Shown: positions 55,108 to 63,582 of the stretch, in pieces | Numbering within the stretch: position 1 is the stretch's first letter | Layout of the letters: every line of letters starts with the position of its first letter | Made by a program: the position numbers and the translations under genes | From: Novosphingobium lindaniclasticum LE124 | GTDB taxonomy: Bacteria > Pseudomonadota > Alphaproteobacteria > Sphingomonadales > Sphingomonadaceae | Length of the DNA: 64,000 nucleotides | Assembly (NCBI RefSeq): GCF_000445125.1 | Contig: NZ_ATHL01000001.1 | Location: 40,883 to 104,882 of the forward strand | Direction of reading: 5' to 3' | The notes under the pieces: model-generated | Databases searched by the model: none | The model's input: the letters and a program-made list of their open reading frames with translations, nothing else | Told to the model about the DNA's origin: nothing

Positions 55108-55383
55108 ATGAACGAACTGGACAAGATGATCGCGCTGCTTCGCGAAGAGCCCCTGCCCGGGGCGTTGCGCGGGATCGATCATCCGGTCATGGCAGGCCTT
55201 GTCGCGGGGCGTGAACGCCTGTCGGCCCGGAGAGGGGTCGCACTCGCCTGCGGGGTGGCCGCGGTGGTCGGGCTGTGGGGCGGTTTGTCGATGCCGGTGC
55301 CGGTGGAACGGCACAGGCACGCCCATGTCGAGCCGCTGCTCGGCATGCCCGCGGCGGCGCCCTCGCACCTGCTGGCTTCCTGA
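55108..55383 (+). CDS. CnrY-like anti-sigma factor, single-pass membrane protein
   Basis: A 91-residue protein. The first 42 residues are cytoplasmic, and one membrane helix spans about 43-60 (VALACGVAAVVGLWGGL). The short periplasmic tail ends MPAAAPSHLLAS, recalling the tail of CnrY/NccY. Size, topology and order (before a CnrX-like sensor and an ECF sigma factor) match the cnrYXH layout, where CnrY holds the sigma factor at the membrane. Sequence similarity is weak, so the call rests mainly on context. Confidence 0.65.
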   Translation: MNELDKMIALLREEPLPGALRGIDHPVMAGLVAGRERLSARRGVALACGVAAVVGLWGGLSMPVPVERHRHAHVEPLLGMPAAAPSHLLAS

Positions 55384-55385
55384 TC

Positions 55386-55826
55386 GTGCGACAGGCCTAT
55401 CGCTATGGTCTGGTGGCGCTGGTGGCTTTCCTGGTAGCGCTGGGCGCCTTGTGGATCGGCCAGAAGCTGCGCGCCGACGCGCCGGACGAAAGCCGCATCT
55501 ATGCCCTCTTGCATGGCGAACTCGATCTCGACGATGCGCAGAGAACGCGGATTGACGCGCTGGAGCGCGGTTTCCAGGCGGATCGCCAGAGGCTTGAAGG
55601 CGAACTGCGCGCCGCCAATGCCGAACTGGCAGACGCCATCGCGCGGGAGCATGCCTATGGTCCGGCGGTGGAAAAAGCCGTCGACCGCTCTCACGTCGCC
55701 ATGGGGGAGTTGCAGAAAGCCACGCTCCAGCACGTCTTCGCGATGCGCGCCGTCCTGCGACCCGAACAGACCGCGCGCTTCGACAAGGCCGTCGCCCAGG
55801 CACTGACCGCCGCGCCGCAGGAGTAA
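55386..55826 (+). CDS. CnrX-like periplasmic metal sensor
   Basis: A 146-residue protein with an N-terminal membrane anchor (about 8-25) and a helical periplasmic domain. His43, Glu60, His116 and Met120 have exactly the spacing of the CnrX metal ligands His46, Glu63, His119 and Met123. The position of CnrX His42 is Tyr39 here, which could change the metal preference, perhaps towards copper given the copA/copB neighbours. The GTG start at 55386 is two bases after the preceding stop. Confidence 0.78.
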   Translation: MRQAYRYGLVALVAFLVALGALWIGQKLRADAPDESRIYALLHGELDLDDAQRTRIDALERGFQADRQRLEGELRAANAELADAIAREHAYGPAVEKAVDRSHVAMGELQKATLQHVFAMRAVLRPEQTARFDKAVAQALTAAPQE

Positions 55827-55832
55827 TCCGGC

Positions 55833-56402
55833 ATGTCCGGGGCGATGACGCAGGCGGCTTCGTCCGAGGCCGAAGCGGTGGCGGCGGCGCTCGCCGGAAG
55901 GCAGCCCGGCTACTCGGCGCTCATGGGCCTGCACCGCGAAGCCGTGTTCCGTCTAGCGCGCGGCCACCTCGGCAGCGAGGCCGACGCGCTGGACGTGACG
56001 CAGGAGACCTTCGTTGCCGCCTTCCTGGCGCTGCGCCGCTACGATCCGGCGCGGCCGTTTCGGGCCTGGCTCCTGCGTATCGCGCTCAACAAGTGTCATG
56101 ACTGGGCGCGCCGCCGGGCGGTGAGGCGGTTTTTCGCCTTTGCGGTGCCCATCGAGGAGGCGGCCGGCATCGCCGATGAGGGCCTGGACCCGGAACAGGC
56201 GCTTGCCTCTCGTGGTGAAGTGGCGCGCATCCATGCTGCCATTGCCGCGCTGCCGGATGCGCTGAAAGAACCGCTGCTGCTGTGCGGCGTCGAGGGGCTT
56301 TCCCAGGAAGAGGCCGCCGCTGTCCTCGGCATCACGCGCAAGGCGGTGGAAACCCGGATATATCGGGCGAGGCAGAAATTGTCTCATCTTGTCGAGGGAT
56401 AG
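55833..56402 (+). CDS. ECF sigma factor, CnrH-like position
   Basis: A 189-residue ECF sigma factor. Region 2 includes RLARGHLGSEADALDVTQETFVAAFLALRRYDPARPFRAWLLRIALNKCHDWARRR. Region 4 includes LPDALKEPLLLCGVEGLSQEEAAAVLGITRKAVETRIYRARQKL. Following CnrY- and CnrX-like genes, it is probably released by metal sensing to transcribe this operon and the copA/copB genes that start 25 bases after it. Confidence 0.9.
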   Translation: MSGAMTQAASSEAEAVAAALAGRQPGYSALMGLHREAVFRLARGHLGSEADALDVTQETFVAAFLALRRYDPARPFRAWLLRIALNKCHDWARRRAVRRFFAFAVPIEEAAGIADEGLDPEQALASRGEVARIHAAIAALPDALKEPLLLCGVEGLSQEEAAAVLGITRKAVETRIYRARQKLSHLVEG

Positions 56403-56426
56403 TGCGTCCCGCTGCGTAACCGGATC

Positions 56427-58235
56427 ATGTCGTTCAACGAAAATCACGCACGCTCAATGCTGGGGCGCAGGCGCTTTCTCGCACTTGGAGGCGCCGTGGC
56501 CGGGAGCCTCGGCTTGTTGCCCGCCTGGGCAAGAAGCGGGACGCCGGGGGCTGGCCGTGCCCGTGCGGGATCGGACGTGCTGTCGGGCGAAACCATCGCG
56601 CTGGAAATTGGCGCCACCCACTTCGCGACCGGCGGCAGAGCATCTCATGCGGTGACCGTCAACGGCACCTTGCCTGCACCCCTGCTGCGCCTGCGCGAAG
56701 GGCAGACGGTGCGGATTGCCGTAACCAATCGCCTCAGGGAGCAGAGCTCGATCCATTGGCACGGGCTGCTGGTTCCTTTCCATATGGACGGCGTACCCGG
56801 CATAAGCTTTCCCGGCATCGATCCGGGCGAGACGTTCGTCTACGAGTTCCCGCTCACCCATTCGGGCACGTTCTGGTATCACTCGCATTCGAACATGCAG
56901 GAAGCCGTCGGGCTTTACGGGCCGATCGTCATCGACCCGCTCGAACCTGACCCGCTGGGCGCTGACCGCGAGCATGTCCTGGTTCTGTCGGACTGGAGCC
57001 CGATCCACCCGCACGAGCAGATGCGCCGGCTCAAGATGCAGGGCGGCTATTTCAATCGTCAGAAACAGACCTTGCAGGGGTTGCTGGCAGGCAGGGACCA
57101 GTCTCTCAGCGATCGTCTGGCCTGGGCGAAGATGCGCATGGATGCCACCGACATTTCGGACGTGACGGGATCGACGTACAGCTATCTCGTCAACGGCCAT
57201 GGCCATGCCGAGAACTGGACCGGCCTTTTCGCACCGGGCGAGAAAGTCAGGCTGCGGGTCATCAACGCTTCGTCGATGACCAACTTCAACTTCCGCATCC
57301 CCGGCCTGCCGCTGACGGTGGTCGCGGCCGACGGCAATCCGGTGCAGCCGGTGGAGACCGACGAAGTTCAGATCGCCATCGCCGAGACCTACGACTTCGT
57401 CGTCGCGCCGGGCGAGGCCCAAACCTATGGGATCGTGGCCGAGGCGATCGATCGCTCCGGCCTGGTCCGCGCCACCCTCGCGCGGCGAGCGGGGCTGGTG
57501 GCGGAGACACCCAAACTCCGCCGTCGTCCGCTGCTTACCATGCGCGACATGGGTATGGACATGTCGGGCACGGAAGGCGGCGCGGATGGCGTCATCGACC
57601 TCAGCAAGCCGGCAGGAGGCACGGAGGCGCACTCGATGAAGGGCCACTCCATGTCCATGCGCGATCCATCCGTCGCGCCGGGGGTGAGAATGGGGCCGGG
57701 CGTCGCCACGCTCTCGCCGATGCCGGTGGACCGGTTGGCCGATCGTCCGACCGGGCTGGAAGACGCCGAGCACCGCGTGCTCACTTACGCGGACTTGCGC
57801 GCCAGTGATCCCAATCCGGATCCGCGTGTGCCAAGCCGCCGGATCGAGGTGCATCTGACCGCCAACATGGAGCGGTACATGTGGTCGATGGACGGCAAGG
57901 CCATGTCGGAAAATCCTTCCCCTATTCCGTTCCGGCTAGGCGAGCGCGTGCGGATCGTTCTGATCAACGACACGATGATGCCGCACCCGATCCACCTGCA
58001 TGGCCATTTCTTCGAACTGGTCAGCGGTGAGGCGGGGCATCGGGCGCGCAAGCACACCGTCAACGTCCTGCCGGGCGGCAAGGTCTCCCTCGATCTCACG
58101 GCGGACGGCGAGGGAGACTGGGCGTTTCACTGTCACATGCTGCTCCACATGCATGCCGGAATGATGCGCGTGGTCACGGTCCGCCGTGAGCAGGAGCAGC
58201 CGAAGGTCGAAGCAGGCGGCGGAGAAGTACTTTGA
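56427..58235 (+). CDS. copA: Copper resistance multicopper oxidase CopA
   Basis: A 602-residue periplasmic oxidase that converts Cu(I) to Cu(II). The Tat signal MLGRRRFLALGGAVAG (from 56457, or internal from 56427) is clear. Type 2/3 copper ligands are in SIHWHGLLVPFHMDG, FWYHSHSNMQ, HPIHLHGHFFEL and HCHMLLHMHAGMM. A Met/His-rich insert (MRDMGMDMSG, MKGHSMSMRD) probably binds copper. The stop overlaps the copB TTG start. Confidence 0.94.
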   Translation: MSFNENHARSMLGRRRFLALGGAVAGSLGLLPAWARSGTPGAGRARAGSDVLSGETIALEIGATHFATGGRASHAVTVNGTLPAPLLRLREGQTVRIAVTNRLREQSSIHWHGLLVPFHMDGVPGISFPGIDPGETFVYEFPLTHSGTFWYHSHSNMQEAVGLYGPIVIDPLEPDPLGADREHVLVLSDWSPIHPHEQMRRLKMQGGYFNRQKQTLQGLLAGRDQSLSDRLAWAKMRMDATDISDVTGSTYSYLVNGHGHAENWTGLFAPGEKVRLRVINASSMTNFNFRIPGLPLTVVAADGNPVQPVETDEVQIAIAETYDFVVAPGEAQTYGIVAEAIDRSGLVRATLARRAGLVAETPKLRRRPLLTMRDMGMDMSGTEGGADGVIDLSKPAGGTEAHSMKGHSMSMRDPSVAPGVRMGPGVATLSPMPVDRLADRPTGLEDAEHRVLTYADLRASDPNPDPRVPSRRIEVHLTANMERYMWSMDGKAMSENPSPIPFRLGERVRIVLINDTMMPHPIHLHGHFFELVSGEAGHRARKHTVNVLPGGKVSLDLTADGEGDWAFHCHMLLHMHAGMMRVVTVRREQEQPKVEAGGGEVL

Positions 58236-59149
58236 GCCGTCTGATGCCGCTGATCGTAGCGCTTGCTCTGGGGGCAACTTCCGCTGGCGTCGCTCCACAA
58301 GATCGCGATCATGAGAGCCACGCAGCATCGGCGCCGGGGGACATGGACCATTCCGCCCATGCGGGGCATGTCATGCAGAGCCATGCGAAACAGGATGCGC
58401 CGTCTGCAGAACCCGGCGATGCCCAGCCCCCGGAGATACCGGCCGATCACCCCGCAGACCGCTACTTCCCGCCGGAACGCATGGCTGCGGCGCGCGCGGC
58501 GATGATCCAGGAAATGCGCTTTCGCACTTTCGCGCTTCAGGTCGACCGCCTGGAATATCGCACGGGATCAGCGGGCGACGGCTTCGGATGGGAAGGCCAG
58601 GCCTGGTACGGCGGCGACGTAAATCGTCTGGTCGTGGCCAGCGAAGGCGAAGGCACCTTTGGAGAAAGAGCGGAACGCATCGAACTGGCCACGTACTGGC
58701 GTCATGCGCTGGACCCGTGGTTCAACCTGCAGCTGGGGATGCGGCACGATTTCCGCCCCGACCCGCAGCGCAGCTACGCCCTGATCGGTATCGAAGGTCT
58801 TGCTCCTTACTGGTTCGAACTGGAAGGTCAGTTGCTGGTCTCCGACAAGGGCGATGCCCATGCCCGCGCCAGGGCGAGCTATCAGCAGCGCATAACCCAA
58901 TCGCTGGTGCTGGAGCCTGAACTGGAGGCGGACTTTGCCTTGCAGGACGTTCCGGAACTGAATATCGGCGCCGGGTTCGAGCGGTTTGAACTGGGTGCCC
59001 GTCTTCGCTACGAACGAAACCGCTCGCTAGCGCCCTATCTCGGGGTTCATTGGGAGCGCAAGCTGGGACAAACGGCTCGGCTGGCTCGAAGGGCCGGAGA
59101 GAGCGCTTCCGGCGTCTCTGCGGTTCTGGGCTTTCGTGCGATGTTCTGA
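58232..59149 (+). CDS. copB: Copper resistance outer-membrane protein CopB
   Basis: A 305-residue outer-membrane beta-barrel. A signal peptide ends near TSAGVAPQ. A His/Met-rich N-terminal segment (HESHAASAPGDMDHSAHAGHVMQSH) binds metal, and the barrel begins DRLEYRTGSAGDGFGWEGQAWYGGD. The last residue is Phe, as usual for outer-membrane insertion. The TTG start at 58232 overlaps the copA stop. It works with CopA in copper tolerance. Confidence 0.92.
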   Translation: MSRLMPLIVALALGATSAGVAPQDRDHESHAASAPGDMDHSAHAGHVMQSHAKQDAPSAEPGDAQPPEIPADHPADRYFPPERMAAARAAMIQEMRFRTFALQVDRLEYRTGSAGDGFGWEGQAWYGGDVNRLVVASEGEGTFGERAERIELATYWRHALDPWFNLQLGMRHDFRPDPQRSYALIGIEGLAPYWFELEGQLLVSDKGDAHARARASYQQRITQSLVLEPELEADFALQDVPELNIGAGFERFELGARLRYERNRSLAPYLGVHWERKLGQTARLARRAGESASGVSAVLGFRAMF

Positions 59150-59187
59150 CGGCGGAACTTCCGGGGTGCTTCAAGGCTTGCCCACGT

Positions 59188-59994
59188 GTGAAGATCGCGA
59201 CCTACAACGTGAACGGCGTCAACGGAAGTCTGCCGGTCCTGCTGCGTTGGCTGCAAGAGGCCGAACCGGATGTCGTCTGCCTGCAGGAATTGAAGGCGCC
59301 GCAGCACCGATTTCCGGCAAGTGCCATTCGCGATGCGGGGTATGATGCGATCTGGCAGGGCGAGAGCCGTTGGAACGGTGTCGCTATTCTGAGCCGCATC
59401 GGCGAAATTCATGAGACCCGGCGCGGCCTTCCCGGCGATCCCCATGACACCCAGAGCCGCTATATCGAGGCGGCCGTGGGCGGCGTTCTCGTGGCGTGCC
59501 TTTATTTGCCGAACGGCAACCCGCGACCGGGACCGAAGTTCGATTTCAAGCTGCGCTGGTTCGACCGGTTGCACGAACACCTCGGCACTCTGGTCGGGCT
59601 CGAGGCTCCGGTGGTAGTGGCAGGCGATTTCAACGTCATGCCGCAGGATATCGACGTTTACGCGCCCGAACGTTGGCAGGACGATGCGCTGTTCGCGCCG
59701 GAGGTGCGGGCCGCATACGCGCGGCAATTGAAGCAGGGCTGGATCGACGCGCTGCGCTACCTGCACCCCGGCGAGACAATCTATACTTTCTGGAAGTACT
59801 GGCGAGGCGCTTTCGAGCGGAACGCGGGCCTGCGCATCGATCATCTGTTGCTGAACGGCCATGCCCGAGACCGGCTGCGTACCGGTGGAGTCGATATCGT
59901 CCCTCGTGCCTGGGAGAAGACCAGCGATCACGCGCCGGCCTGGATCGAGCTTGGCGTTGAAAAACGATCCCGCGCCAAAGGAACGCGCCGATGA
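59188..59994 (+). CDS. xth: Exodeoxyribonuclease III, XthA family
   Basis: A 268-residue exonuclease/AP endonuclease of the exonuclease III family. Conserved residues are in ATYNVNGVNG, VVCLQELKAP (Glu), SRWNGVAILSR, VAGDFNVMPQDIDVY (Asp-Asn), LRIDHLLLNG and TSDHAPAWIEL (Asp-His). It repairs abasic and oxidised DNA ends. The GTG at 59188 is chosen because homology begins there; the frame is open to 59050. Its promoter may be shared with the copper operon. Confidence 0.93.
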   Translation: MKIATYNVNGVNGSLPVLLRWLQEAEPDVVCLQELKAPQHRFPASAIRDAGYDAIWQGESRWNGVAILSRIGEIHETRRGLPGDPHDTQSRYIEAAVGGVLVACLYLPNGNPRPGPKFDFKLRWFDRLHEHLGTLVGLEAPVVVAGDFNVMPQDIDVYAPERWQDDALFAPEVRAAYARQLKQGWIDALRYLHPGETIYTFWKYWRGAFERNAGLRIDHLLLNGHARDRLRTGGVDIVPRAWEKTSDHAPAWIELGVEKRSRAKGTRR

Positions 59995-60206
59995 GCAGAA
60001 CGAGGCGGACTGCCTGCGAGCATGTGCAGCAAAAAAGAAAGCCGGCCCATGGGACCGGCTCGAAAAGTTTGGGAGAGGATGCCTGAAAGGCCCGTTCCTT
60101 GTGCCTCATGTTGCGGTGCAGCGCAATGCAAATAATTGCATGTGCAGTTGCAGCATCGCTCAGGCGATGGGCGCTTGCACAGGATCGGCAACCCCGCCGC
60201 CGATGA

Positions 60207-61601
60207 TCAAACCATCGGACTCGCTCGTCCGCCGCGGTGGTGGAGCATGGCGTCCAGCAGTTCCAGCCCTCGCCGAAGGCGCGTGTGGTCGATGCTGCCG
60301 CCGATGGAAAGCCGGATGGCCTGTCCGGCGGCCGCGGCGTCGACGCGGAACTGGTCGCTGGATACGACCGAGAGCTCGAGTGTCCGCATTGCATGTGCCA
60401 GCTCGACCGTGCGAGTCTCCTTGCCGACCGGAATCCACAAATGGTAACCGGCCCGCGCGGTGCGGTAGGTGCCGGCAGGCAGGATGTCGGAAACGATCGC
60501 CTGCCGAACCGCGCATTCCGCGCGCACTTCGTCGACGAGGGTGGACAACGTGCCGTCGGCGAGCCAGCGCGTGCAGATCGCCACGTTGAGCGGCGGGGGC
60601 ATGATGGTGGTTTCAAACGTATCGGTGGCAAGCCTGAGCGCGTCGCGCAGCAAGGGCGCGCGCAGATAGGCTATCCGCAGGGCCGGCGAAACGAGCTTCG
60701 AAAGGCTGGCGACATGCCAGGTCCGTTCCGGGGCCAGCGCCGCCAACAAGGGGATCCGGGCGGAAGCGAGCCGCGAATAGGGATCGTCCTCGATAATCAG
60801 CAGATCGTGCTGGCGAGCGATTTCGACGATCCTCTCACGTCTCGCAGGATCGAGAGTGGCGGTCGTCGGGTTGTCGTTCTCGGGCACGAGATAGAGCGCG
60901 CGAATACGATCGGCTTGGCAGGCGCGCTCCAGGGCTTCGGGGTCGATGCCGTGCTCATCGCAGGCGAGCGGCACGATACGAAGGCCTAGCCTTCGGCATA
61001 TCGCGCTCCAGCCGGGATAGACGAAGGTAGCGGTGCAGACCGCCTCGCCCGATCGAAGGATGGAACTCGCCACGGCGTGGAGCGCGGTTTGGGCTCCGCT
61101 GGTGACGATCACGTTGTCTTCGCTGGCCTCGATTCCCGATGCCGACAGCCACAGCGCGCCGGCGGCGCGATCCTGCGGTGCTCCGCCTGCCGGTTGATAC
61201 TGGAGGCGGTTCGCCGCCGCCGGCCCGGCCAGGATCTCCTGTAACGTCTGGGCGAAGCGGCGGGAGAATGAACCGTCAGCCGGGATCGGCGGCAGGTTCA
61301 TGCCAATGTCGAACGGGGGAATCTTGCCGGAAGTGCCCTCGACGGGCCTGGAGCGTACGAAGCTGCCGCGTCTGCCGTCGGCCTCTATCAAGCCCTGTCG
61401 CCGCGCCTCGGCATAGGCACGCGTCACCGTGCCGGCGTCCACCCCGAGCGCTTCTGCCAGTTCGCGCTGTGGAGGCAGGCGATCTCCCGCTGTCAATCGC
61501 CCTTGCTCGAGATCGCTGGCGATCTCTGCGCAAATGGCGAGGTAAACCGGTCCTTTACGGCGCGCAATGTCAGGGAGCCAAGTTTGCCTGCTTATTTGCA
61601 T
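60207..61601 (-). CDS. MocR-type regulator with aminotransferase domain
   Basis: A 464-residue fusion. The N-terminal GntR winged helix (about 12-80) includes AGDRLPPQRELAEALGVDAGTVTRAYAEARRQGLI. The C-terminal class I aminotransferase-like domain (about 110-460) includes VTSGAQTALHAV, YLVPENDNPTTATL, LLIIEDDPYSRL and ASLSKLVSPALRIAYL with the PLP Lys. Such proteins usually regulate transcription in response to PLP or amino compounds. The ATG at 61601 is likely; 61616 is possible. It is divergent from the DUF983 gene. Confidence 0.88.
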   Translation of the reverse strand: MQISRQTWLPDIARRKGPVYLAICAEIASDLEQGRLTAGDRLPPQRELAEALGVDAGTVTRAYAEARRQGLIEADGRRGSFVRSRPVEGTSGKIPPFDIGMNLPPIPADGSFSRRFAQTLQEILAGPAAANRLQYQPAGGAPQDRAAGALWLSASGIEASEDNVIVTSGAQTALHAVASSILRSGEAVCTATFVYPGWSAICRRLGLRIVPLACDEHGIDPEALERACQADRIRALYLVPENDNPTTATLDPARRERIVEIARQHDLLIIEDDPYSRLASARIPLLAALAPERTWHVASLSKLVSPALRIAYLRAPLLRDALRLATDTFETTIMPPPLNVAICTRWLADGTLSTLVDEVRAECAVRQAIVSDILPAGTYRTARAGYHLWIPVGKETRTVELAHAMRTLELSVVSSDQFRVDAAAAGQAIRLSIGGSIDHTRLRRGLELLDAMLHHRGGRASPMV

Positions 61602-61669
61602 TGACTTTGTATGCATGCAAAACCCATATGATGCAAGATCGACTTCAGGCAAGCATCCGTGATCAGACC

Positions 61670-62098
61670 ATGACCAACGAAGAGACATCGAAGACCGGCA
61701 AAGGCCGCTGGATACTCCACTGCGGCCTCAAGGGCCTCTGTCCACGCTGCGGGAAAGGTCCGATGTTCCGGAAATGGCTCAAGCTTCAGGACGCATGTCC
61801 CAGCTGCGGCCTCGACTATAGCTTTGCGGCGCCCGACGATGGTCCGGCCTTCTTCTCGCTCTGCATCGTCGCGTTCCCTCTGACGTTCTTCGCCGTCTGG
61901 CTGCAAGTGGCTTTCGAGCCGCCGTTCTGGGTCCATCTGCTCACGTCGTTCCCGCTTCTCGGGATCGGATGCATCGTGCCGCTACAATATATCAAGGGTT
62001 GGCTAGTGGCGTCGCAATATGTGAACAAGGCGCAGGAGGCAGGTACCGAGAAGCTTTGGGCCGAGCTCAACGCGAGGGACGATAAGCATGACGACTGA
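61670..62098 (+). CDS. DUF983 zinc-ribbon membrane protein
   Basis: A 142-residue protein. A zinc ribbon (LCPRCGKGPMF and CPSCGLDY, about 24-52) is followed by two membrane helices (about 64-84 and 88-110). The GWLVASQYVNKAQ tail is typical of DUF983. Relatives often sit near cytochrome oxidase genes. The ATG at 61670 is chosen; 61628 and 61631 are in frame. It overlaps the next gene by 11 bases. Confidence 0.82.
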   Translation: MTNEETSKTGKGRWILHCGLKGLCPRCGKGPMFRKWLKLQDACPSCGLDYSFAAPDDGPAFFSLCIVAFPLTFFAVWLQVAFEPPFWVHLLTSFPLLGIGCIVPLQYIKGWLVASQYVNKAQEAGTEKLWAELNARDDKHDD

Positions 62099-62417
62099 CG
62101 CCGCCGCAGTCCCAAGTCGATCGCTCGACATGGCCCGGACTTTCGTGGCGGATTACCTGGAAGCCGCCGGCCGGGAGGATCTCTCTACTCTGGTAAGGCG
62201 AGGCGCAGGCGACGATTTCGCTGAAGTTGTAATAGCAGGTAATCTGCTGTCGACCCATATGCAGGTGCTGCATCGCTACGAAGAGGCGCTTGCCCAATAT
62301 GCCGATCCCGGTTTCTGGGACGAAGCCACGCCGGGCGGCGCATTGGCCTTGCATGACAATGGCCAGATGGCCCGAAATGTGCTTGCTGGCCGCCCGGCTT
62401 TCTTCCATCGAGACTGA
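62088..62417 (+). CDS. Conserved-looking hypothetical protein
   Basis: A 109-residue soluble protein, helical at the N-terminus (SLDMARTFVADYLEAAGREDLSTLVRR), with no recognised domain. It overlaps the DUF983 gene by 11 bases, and a cytochrome c gene starts five bases after it, so the three are an operon. Function unknown. Confidence 0.65.
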   Translation: MTTDAAAVPSRSLDMARTFVADYLEAAGREDLSTLVRRGAGDDFAEVVIAGNLLSTHMQVLHRYEEALAQYADPGFWDEATPGGALALHDNGQMARNVLAGRPAFFHRD

Positions 62418-62421
62418 CGCG

Positions 62422-62889
62422 ATGAAACGTCCGTTAGGAAAAAGCCTGCTTGCGGTGATGAGCGCTGCGGTCCTGCTCTCCGGCTGCGGCGACGATCGCC
62501 GCGAGGAGCGGCTCGCTGCAGCAGGGCCGAAACCATCGCTGGAGTCGCTCTTGAAAGTCGCCGACGCCAAGTCGGGAGGGCGGAAGTTCCGCCAGTGCGC
62601 AGCCTGCCACAGCGTCCTGGAAGGCGCGATGGATCGGGGAGGGCCCAATCTCTTCGGCGTCTTCGGCCGAAAGTTTGGCACCAACAGCACGCGTTATGGA
62701 TATACAGCGGCGCTTACGGGCGCCGGCGGCACCTGGGACGAGCGAACGCTCGACTCATGGATCGCCGCGCCTTCCGCGATGATTCCCGGCACGAGCATGC
62801 AGTTTTCCGGCTTTCCCGATCCGCTTGATCGGGCCGACCTCATTGCTTATCTCAAGACCCAGGTGCCCTCGCCGAACGGCCTGCGGTAG
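62422..62889 (+). CDS. c-type cytochrome lipoprotein
   Basis: A 155-residue class I cytochrome c. The lipobox is LLSGCGD (Cys22), so it is membrane-anchored in the periplasm. The haem site is CAACH (59-63), and the Met ligand is probably in PGTSMQFSGF. The GGPNLFGVFGRKFGTNSTRYGYT block places it with the cytochrome c2/c550-like group. It probably carries electrons in the respiratory chain. The ATG at 62422 is chosen for its signal peptide. Confidence 0.9.
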   Translation: MKRPLGKSLLAVMSAAVLLSGCGDDRREERLAAAGPKPSLESLLKVADAKSGGRKFRQCAACHSVLEGAMDRGGPNLFGVFGRKFGTNSTRYGYTAALTGAGGTWDERTLDSWIAAPSAMIPGTSMQFSGFPDPLDRADLIAYLKTQVPSPNGLR

Positions 62890-62965
62890 GGCCCCGGATG
62901 AAGAGGCGTTCCGCCTGCCGGAACAAGTGAATGCGGCCTCCGTTTGATGAAAAACGGAGTTGTCG

Positions 62966-63484
62966 ATGACCGATCATCACCATGAAATCTCTACCGTTCC
63001 CGCGCTCGACCTCGATCGCTACCTGGGCACCTGGTTCGAGATCTGCCGCCTGCCGCTCAAGTGGGAGGATGCCGAAGCGCGGGATGTTACCGCAACCTAT
63101 TCGCGCGAAAGCGACGGTTCGGTGCGGGTCGAGAACCGCTGTCTCGACAAGGATGGCCAGCCGGACCGCGCGATCGGCCAGGCACTTCCCACCGACGGCA
63201 GCAATGCGCGGCTGAAAGTGAGCTTCCTGCCGCAGTTCCTGCGCTGGATCCCCTTCACCAAGGGCGACTACTGGGTCATGCGCGTGTCATCCGATTACAC
63301 AGTGGCGCTGGTGGGTACGCCCGATCGGGAGAACCTCTGGCTCCTGGCCCGCACCGCAGACCTCGCGCCCGAGGTGAAGGCGGATTTTCTGGGAACAGCG
63401 GAGCGGGAAGGCTTCGACCTTTCTGCGCTGATCACGCCCTTGCAGAGCGGCTACCCGGTTCCCGAAGCCTCGTTCAGCGACTGA
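62966..63484 (+). CDS. Lipocalin, Blc-like
   Basis: A 172-residue eight-stranded lipocalin. DLDRYLGTWFEICRLP near residue 15 carries the family GxW motif, GDYWVMRVSSDYTVALVG is the central signature, and LWLLART follows. Blc is normally an outer-membrane lipoprotein, but no lipobox or signal peptide is seen here, so this one is probably cytoplasmic. The ATG at 62966 follows CGGAG; an in-frame TTG at 62960 is less likely. Confidence 0.88.
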   Translation: MTDHHHEISTVPALDLDRYLGTWFEICRLPLKWEDAEARDVTATYSRESDGSVRVENRCLDKDGQPDRAIGQALPTDGSNARLKVSFLPQFLRWIPFTKGDYWVMRVSSDYTVALVGTPDRENLWLLARTADLAPEVKADFLGTAEREGFDLSALITPLQSGYPVPEASFSD

Positions 63485-63582
63485 GGCCGGGTTGTCCGTC
63501 ACTCCGGCTCTTTCCTTAGCTTGCGGGCCACGTATGGTGAAACCGGACACTCCCACTCCTTGGACGGGGCGGCACGGCCTGA

